NCBI GenBank assembly: GCA_015232395.1
Contig: JADFZT010000050.1
Coordinates: 1 to 35,999 of the forward strand
Length of the DNA: 35,999 nt
From: Magnetococcales bacterium
GTDB taxonomy: Bacteria; Pseudomonadota; Magnetococcia; Magnetococcales; JADFZT01
Reading direction: 5' to 3'
In this document: positions 31,986 through 35,999 of the stretch, in pieces
How positions within the stretch are numbered: position 1 is the first letter of the stretch
Layout of the letters: every line of letters begins with the position of its first letter
Notes under the pieces: model-generated
Told to the model about the DNA's origin: nothing
The model's database searches: none
What the model saw: only the letters and a program-made list of their open reading frames with translations
Made by a program: the position numbers and the translations under genes

Positions 31986-32890
31986 GCGGCCTGCCCATCA
32001 TCAGCGCTGATCAGCGCATGGCGGAAAAGCGCGGCGTCAAAGGGGTCATCCTGGGCAAATCCGGGATCGGCAAAACCACACTACTGCTGACCCTGGCCGC
32101 CGAGGTCACCTTGTTCATGGACATGGAGGCCGGCGATCTGGCGGTCGAAGGGTGGCCCGGAGACACCATCCGGCCCCGCACCTGGGATGAATGCCGGGAT
32201 TTCGCGGTCTTCATCGGCGGTCCAAACCCGGCTCTGCGCGATGATCAGTATTACAGCCAAGCCCATTACGACCGGGTGCTGCAAAAGTATGGCGACCCTG
32301 GGGTTCTCGCCAAATACCAAACCATCTTTGTGGACTCCATCACCGTGGCGGGCCGCCTCTGTTTTCAATGGTGCAAAGGACAGCCACAGGCGTTTTCCGA
32401 AAAAACGGGCAAACCCGATATCCGAGGAGCCTACGGCCTGCACGGCCAGGAGATGATCGCTTGGATCACCCATCTCCAACATACCCGGAACAAGAACCTG
32501 TGGTTTGTCGGCATCCTCGACGAGAAAACAGACGATTTCAACCGCCGTTTTTTCGCCGCCCAGATTGAGGGCGCCAAAACCGGTCTGGAACTGCCCGGCA
32601 TCGTCGACCAGGTCATCACCATGGCCGAGATGAAACCCGAGGAAGGCCCGTCCTACCGCGCCTTTGTCTGCCAAACCATAAACCCATGGAGCTATCCCGC
32701 CAAGGACCGTAGCGGACGGCTCGCCATGATCGAGGAGCCCCATCTTGGGCGGCTTATGGAAAAGATTCATCAACCGGCAAGGCCGGCGGCGGAAAGGCTG
32801 AGCTTCGAACGCCCTGACCATTCGGCGGGACAGCCGAATGGGATCGCCGCCAATGGCCCCGTTAACACGCAAATGACCACAGGAGCTTGA
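31982..32890 (+). CDS. RecA-fold ATPase, Sak4-like recombination protein
   Basis: This 302-aa protein has Walker A GKSGIGKTT (residues 25-33), a MDMEAGDLAVEGW strand, and Walker B-like TIFVDSIT, in the pattern of phage AAA_24/Sak4-type single-strand annealing ATPases. Such proteins help pair ssDNA during phage recombination. It is followed by an ssDNA-binding-like protein and a helicase, so the module fits recombination-dependent replication. ATG 31982 is preferred to the longer upstream frame because of the ATGA overlap. Confidence 0.82.
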   Translation: MSGLPIISADQRMAEKRGVKGVILGKSGIGKTTLLLTLAAEVTLFMDMEAGDLAVEGWPGDTIRPRTWDECRDFAVFIGGPNPALRDDQYYSQAHYDRVLQKYGDPGVLAKYQTIFVDSITVAGRLCFQWCKGQPQAFSEKTGKPDIRGAYGLHGQEMIAWITHLQHTRNKNLWFVGILDEKTDDFNRRFFAAQIEGAKTGLELPGIVDQVITMAEMKPEEGPSYRAFVCQTINPWSYPAKDRSGRLAMIEEPHLGRLMEKIHQPARPAAERLSFERPDHSAGQPNGIAANGPVNTQMTTGA

Positions 32891-32895
32891 ATACT

Positions 32896-33591
32896 ATGAA
32901 TGCCAATTGGACCGACTTCAACGACGCCGATTCACAGACCTCCTACGACCTGATCCCCAAGGGAACCATCGTACCGGTACGCATGACCATCAAACCCGGT
33001 GGATTCGATGATTCCAACAGAGGTTGGACCGGAGGTTACGCCATGCGCAACCCGGAGACCGGCTCGGTTTACCTCAACTGCGAGTTCGTCATCACCCAGG
33101 GCCCATATGCTCGCCGCAAGGTCTGGAGCCTGATCGGCCTGTTCAGCCACAAAGGGCCGGAATGGGGCAACATGGGGCGCTCTTTCATCCGCGCCATTCT
33201 CAACTCCTCCCGTGGCATCTCGGAAAAAGACAACTCTCCGCAGGCCGCACAAGCCCGTCGCATCAACGGACTCGCCGACCTGGACGGTATCGAGTTTCTG
33301 GCCAAGCTCGATGTGGAAAAGGATCAACACGACAACGATAAAAATGTCATCAAATTTGCCATTACCCCGGATCACAAGGAGTACGGCAACCATGGCACGG
33401 GTGGCGGTGCGCCCCCGGCTCCTCCCGCGCCAGCCACGTCTCAGGCTCCCGCCGCCACTGGCGGTTGGCAGCAGAACGGTCCCGCCGGTGGAGACCAATC
33501 TCCCCAGCAAAACTGGCAGCAGCCTGTTCAGCAGTCGCAACCTGCTCAATCAGCGCAGGGTGTTCCACCTCGTCCGCAATGGGCCCAGTGA
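32896..33591 (+). CDS. ssDNA-binding-like phage protein
   Basis: This 231-aa protein has an N-terminal domain (~1-165) rich in strands: PKGTIVPVRMTIKPGGFDDSNRG, VYLNCEFVITQGPYARRKVWSLIG, and EFLAKLDVEKDQ. It is followed by a Pro/Gln/Ala-rich disordered tail (~165-231) ending in aromatic PQWAQ, a layout like single-stranded-DNA-binding proteins. It lies between the Sak4-like ATPase and the helicase. ATG 32896 with AGGAG upstream is preferred to TTG 32887. OB-fold identity is inferred from layout, not proven. Confidence 0.65.
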   Translation: MNANWTDFNDADSQTSYDLIPKGTIVPVRMTIKPGGFDDSNRGWTGGYAMRNPETGSVYLNCEFVITQGPYARRKVWSLIGLFSHKGPEWGNMGRSFIRAILNSSRGISEKDNSPQAAQARRINGLADLDGIEFLAKLDVEKDQHDNDKNVIKFAITPDHKEYGNHGTGGGAPPAPPAPATSQAPAATGGWQQNGPAGGDQSPQQNWQQPVQQSQPAQSAQGVPPRPQWAQ

Positions 33592-33608
33592 TCCGGAGGG
33601 GCTGAACG

Positions 33609-35294
33609 ATGATTCTCCGGAAACGGCAACAGGAGTTCGTGGAGCGGTCGGTGACCGCTCTTCACGAGCACAACAATACCCTGGGGGTGGCTCCGACCGG
33701 CGCGGGCAAGACCATCATGCTCTCCGCCGTCGTGGGGAGGATGCTGGCCAATTCAGGCGGAAAAGCCTGCGTCCTGGCCCACCGTGACGAACTCACCCGC
33801 CAGAATGTCTCAAAATTCGCCAAGGTCAACCCAAACCTCTCCACCACCGTGGTGGACGCCCGGGGCAAATCGTGGCGCGGTCGCGCCACCTTCGCCATGG
33901 TTCCGACGCTTGCGCGGCCATCCAATCTGGACGCCATGCCGGAACTGGAACTGCTGGTGATCGACGAGGCCCATCATGCGGCGGCCGCCAGCTACCGGCG
34001 CATCATCGATGCCGCTCGGGAGCGCAATCCCGACTGCCATCTTTACGGCGTCACCGCCACCCCCAATCGGGGGGATCGGAAGGCGCTGCGTCCCATTTTT
34101 TCAAATGTGGCAGATCAGGTTCGGCTGGGAGAGTTGATCCAGTCCGGTCATCTGGTTCCGCCCCGAACCTTCGTTATCGACGTGGGAACCCGGGAGGCCC
34201 TGCGGAATGTAAAAAAAACGGTCGACGATTTCGATATGAAAGAGGTCGACCGGATCATGAACAAGGCCCCGGTTACAGAGGCAGTCATCAAACATTGGCA
34301 GGAAAAGGCCGGTGACCGAAAGACCGTGGTGTTCTGCTCCACCGTGGATCACGCCACCAACGTTACCGGCGCCTTCAACGCCGCTGGCGTAGAGGCGGTC
34401 ATGATCTACGGCGACCTCGCCGACGGTGAACGAAAAACCGCTCTCAGCCGATTCGAAAATGGTTCGGCAAAAGTGGTTGTCAACGTCGCCGTCCTCACCG
34501 AGGGGTGGGATCATCAACCCACCAGTTGTGTGGTTCTGCTCCGCCCCAGCTCCTACAAATCCACTCTGATCCAGATGGTGGGGCGTGGCCTGCGTACGGT
34601 TGATCCGGCTCTGTTCCCAGGGTTGGTCAAGACCGACTGCATCGTCCTGGATTTCGGTACATCCAGCCTGTTGCACGGCTCCCTGGAGCAGGACGCCAAT
34701 CTGGATGGAAAGGAGTTCCAAGGGGATGCTCCCACCAAGGAGTGCCCGGAGTGTGCGGCCACGGTACCGCTGGCGGTTCGGGAATGCCCCCTGTGCGGAT
34801 ATTTCTGGGAATCACAATCCGATCCTGGCGAAGAGCCCGAGGTCATCACCGACTTTATCATGTCGGAGGTGGATCTGCTCAAACGCTCCAACTTTCGCTG
34901 GTGCGATCTGTTTGGCGACGACGCGGCTCTGGTGGCCAACGGTTTTACCGCCTGGGGAGGCGTATTTTTCCTCAACGGACGTTGGCATTCGGTGGGCGGC
35001 GCAAAAGGCAATCATGCCCGACTGCTCTCCATCGGCGAACGCACCGTTTGCCTTGCGGCCGCCGACGACTGGCTCAACGAGAACGAGACCGATGAGTCGG
35101 CGCACAAGACCCGCTCCTGGCTCAACCAGCCAGCTTCAGAAAAGCAGCTTCAATATCTGCCGGCAGAATACCGCCACGATCTCAATCTGACCCGGTATCA
35201 GGCGTCGGCGCTTCTCACCTTCCGCTTCAACAAGTCAGCGATCCGCAGTTTGATCTTCGAGGCGGATCGGCTGGCGCTGAAGGAGGTGGCCTGA
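33609..35294 (+). CDS. DEAH-box superfamily 2 helicase (prophage)
   Basis: This 561-aa helicase has Walker A APTGAGKT (28-35), a DEAH box (119-122), motif III VTATPNRGD, then a helicase C domain with VVFCSTVDHA, GWDHQP and QMVGRGLRT. A zinc ribbon follows (CPECAATVPLAVRECPLCGYF, residues ~378-398), and the C-terminal ~150 aa are a further unknown domain with WLNQPASEKQLQYLP. It probably unwinds DNA at the prophage origin or at recombination intermediates. It follows the SSB-like gene by 17 bp. Confidence 0.88.
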   Translation: MILRKRQQEFVERSVTALHEHNNTLGVAPTGAGKTIMLSAVVGRMLANSGGKACVLAHRDELTRQNVSKFAKVNPNLSTTVVDARGKSWRGRATFAMVPTLARPSNLDAMPELELLVIDEAHHAAAASYRRIIDAARERNPDCHLYGVTATPNRGDRKALRPIFSNVADQVRLGELIQSGHLVPPRTFVIDVGTREALRNVKKTVDDFDMKEVDRIMNKAPVTEAVIKHWQEKAGDRKTVVFCSTVDHATNVTGAFNAAGVEAVMIYGDLADGERKTALSRFENGSAKVVVNVAVLTEGWDHQPTSCVVLLRPSSYKSTLIQMVGRGLRTVDPALFPGLVKTDCIVLDFGTSSLLHGSLEQDANLDGKEFQGDAPTKECPECAATVPLAVRECPLCGYFWESQSDPGEEPEVITDFIMSEVDLLKRSNFRWCDLFGDDAALVANGFTAWGGVFFLNGRWHSVGGAKGNHARLLSIGERTVCLAAADDWLNENETDESAHKTRSWLNQPASEKQLQYLPAEYRHDLNLTRYQASALLTFRFNKSAIRSLIFEADRLALKEVA

Positions 35295-35304
35295 GCATGG
35301 ATGA

Positions 35305-35499
35305 CTACAACTTCGTAACTCTCGGAGTGATTGAAGCACGAGTTTTGAACTCCTTGCGGCAATCCGGGCAGTAATACTCTTCAGGCTCTTCATGGCCCTT
35401 CTGTCCGGTAACCTCAACGAGGAATTTACAACCACAGTCACATGTTTGTTCAAAGCTTCCTTTGTCGTAGGAGTATTCAGCTTCGTGTGGATTGGTCAT
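35305..35499 (-). CDS. Small zinc-ribbon protein
   Basis: This 64-aa protein has four Cys in two CxxC-like pairs (TCDCGCKFL and YYCPDCRKEF), typical of a small zinc-binding module. It is on the minus strand inside an otherwise rightward operon, and GGAG lies 7 bp upstream of its ATG. It ends 10 bp after the helicase stop, tail to tail with it. It may be a small phage regulator; function unknown. Confidence 0.6.
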   Translation of the reverse strand: MTNPHEAEYSYDKGSFEQTCDCGCKFLVEVTGQKGHEEPEEYYCPDCRKEFKTRASITPRVTKL

Positions 35500-35593
35500 T
35501 TTGCGCTCCGTGAAACGTAGTGATTAGCCGTCGAAACTAGAAACCTGAACATATGGTATCTCATAACCAACCGTCAAAACAAAAGGGGACTAA

Positions 35594-35999
35594 ATGTTCG
35601 GGATAACATGGACCCGCCGGATGAGCACCTGGCACGACCCGGTCTGGGGTTGGATCATCCTGCCGCCCGGGCTGCGCACCCGTCGCATCGGGCCGGGAGC
35701 CCTCTCCCGAAAGGACCGGGCCATTTTCATGGGAATTATAAAACGAAATCCGGGGCACGTCCTGGTCTGGCTGATGAACGGCATCAGGGCGGTCCCGAGA
35801 GAGATGCTATTGGAGGCAAAAAATATGGTGGACGCCACCGATCTTGAAAAAGCGGCCATAGCCGCAGCCCTGCGCCCAATGGGGGAATACGTGGGAAGCA
35901 TCGGCATGACCCGCCCATTGGCAGATTACAGCAAGGACGAGGTCCTGACCCTGGTGGAGGTGGTGATCACCGCCTACCAGGAGCACATGGCCAACGCCA
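35594..35999 (+). CDS. DUF6511-like phage protein, runs off the window
   Basis: From ATG 35594 (with AGGGGAC upstream) the frame stays open to the end of the window (135 codons). It begins MFGITWTRRMSTWHDPVWGW, has a basic, Pro-rich part and a helix (VPREMLLEAKNMVDATDLEKAA), and ends with RPLADYSKDEVLTLVEVVITAYQEHM, which resembles DUF6511. It is often found in phage early regions. It is incomplete at the right edge. Confidence 0.65.
   Translation, partial: MFGITWTRRMSTWHDPVWGWIILPPGLRTRRIGPGALSRKDRAIFMGIIKRNPGHVLVWLMNGIRAVPREMLLEAKNMVDATDLEKAAIAAALRPMGEYVGSIGMTRPLADYSKDEVLTLVEVVITAYQEHMANA

Overview
The window looks like an accessory (mobile-element and defence-rich) region of a Gram-negative bacterium, most likely a member of the Pseudomonadota (Alphaproteobacteria or a deep relative such as Magnetococcales). 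This rests on the gene families seen: a large serine recombinase cluster with DUF2924, many type II toxin-antitoxin pairs, and a tmRNA-type attachment site. No ribosomal or other phylogenetic marker is present, so the taxonomy is only a guess. Nearly every gene belongs to an integrated element, a prophage or a candidate defence system.

Region A (1-2400): a run of toxin-antitoxin modules (DUF4160/DUF2442 pair, HicBA, MazEF-like), then tandem ~157-bp duplications of the MazF 3' end joined to a short REP-like sequence, and a degenerate tRNA-like gene.

Region B (2440-6690): an AT-richer four-gene operon with its own promoter. It encodes a soluble GAF-type histidine kinase, a response regulator whose C-terminal domain looks like HicB, a small protein that looks like HicA and overlaps it by 4 bp, and a caspase-fold protease with a C-terminal hydrophobic segment. 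This looks like a two-component-controlled toxin-antitoxin/caspase system. It is bracketed by a perfect 30-bp inverted repeat, with several extra copies on the left side.

Region C (6741-11913): an integrative element. It has a tyrosine integrase, an excisionase gene broken by an in-frame amber codon, a rolling-circle-type Rep protein, a long inverted repeat (possible origin or control region), two small proteins, and a HigBA-type toxin-antitoxin pair with a palindromic operator. It ends in three phased TTGGGACG repeats and a tmRNA 3' end, which together look like an attachment site. Regions A and B are probably cargo of the same ssrA-integrated island.

Region D (12213-22025, minus strand): three very large, translationally overlapping genes. 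They encode a DruA-like (DUF4338) protein fused to a DptF-like P-loop ATPase (about 1241 aa), a 454-aa protein, and a 1583-aa protein with a PD-(D/E)xK nuclease-like motif and a C-terminal RuvB-like AAA+ domain. No Dnd modification genes and no DruE helicase are present. This is a candidate undescribed or hybrid defence system.

Region E (22231-35999): a broken thermonuclease gene, then a prophage. Leftward genes form an integration module (large serine recombinase, DUF2924 and two small partners). Rightward genes start with a LexA-type self-cleaving repressor, continue through three accessory genes including a DUF3800 protein, and lead into a replication/recombination module (sigma-like factor, RecA-fold ATPase, ssDNA-binding-like protein, DEAH helicase). 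The last gene, a DUF6511-like protein, runs off the window end.
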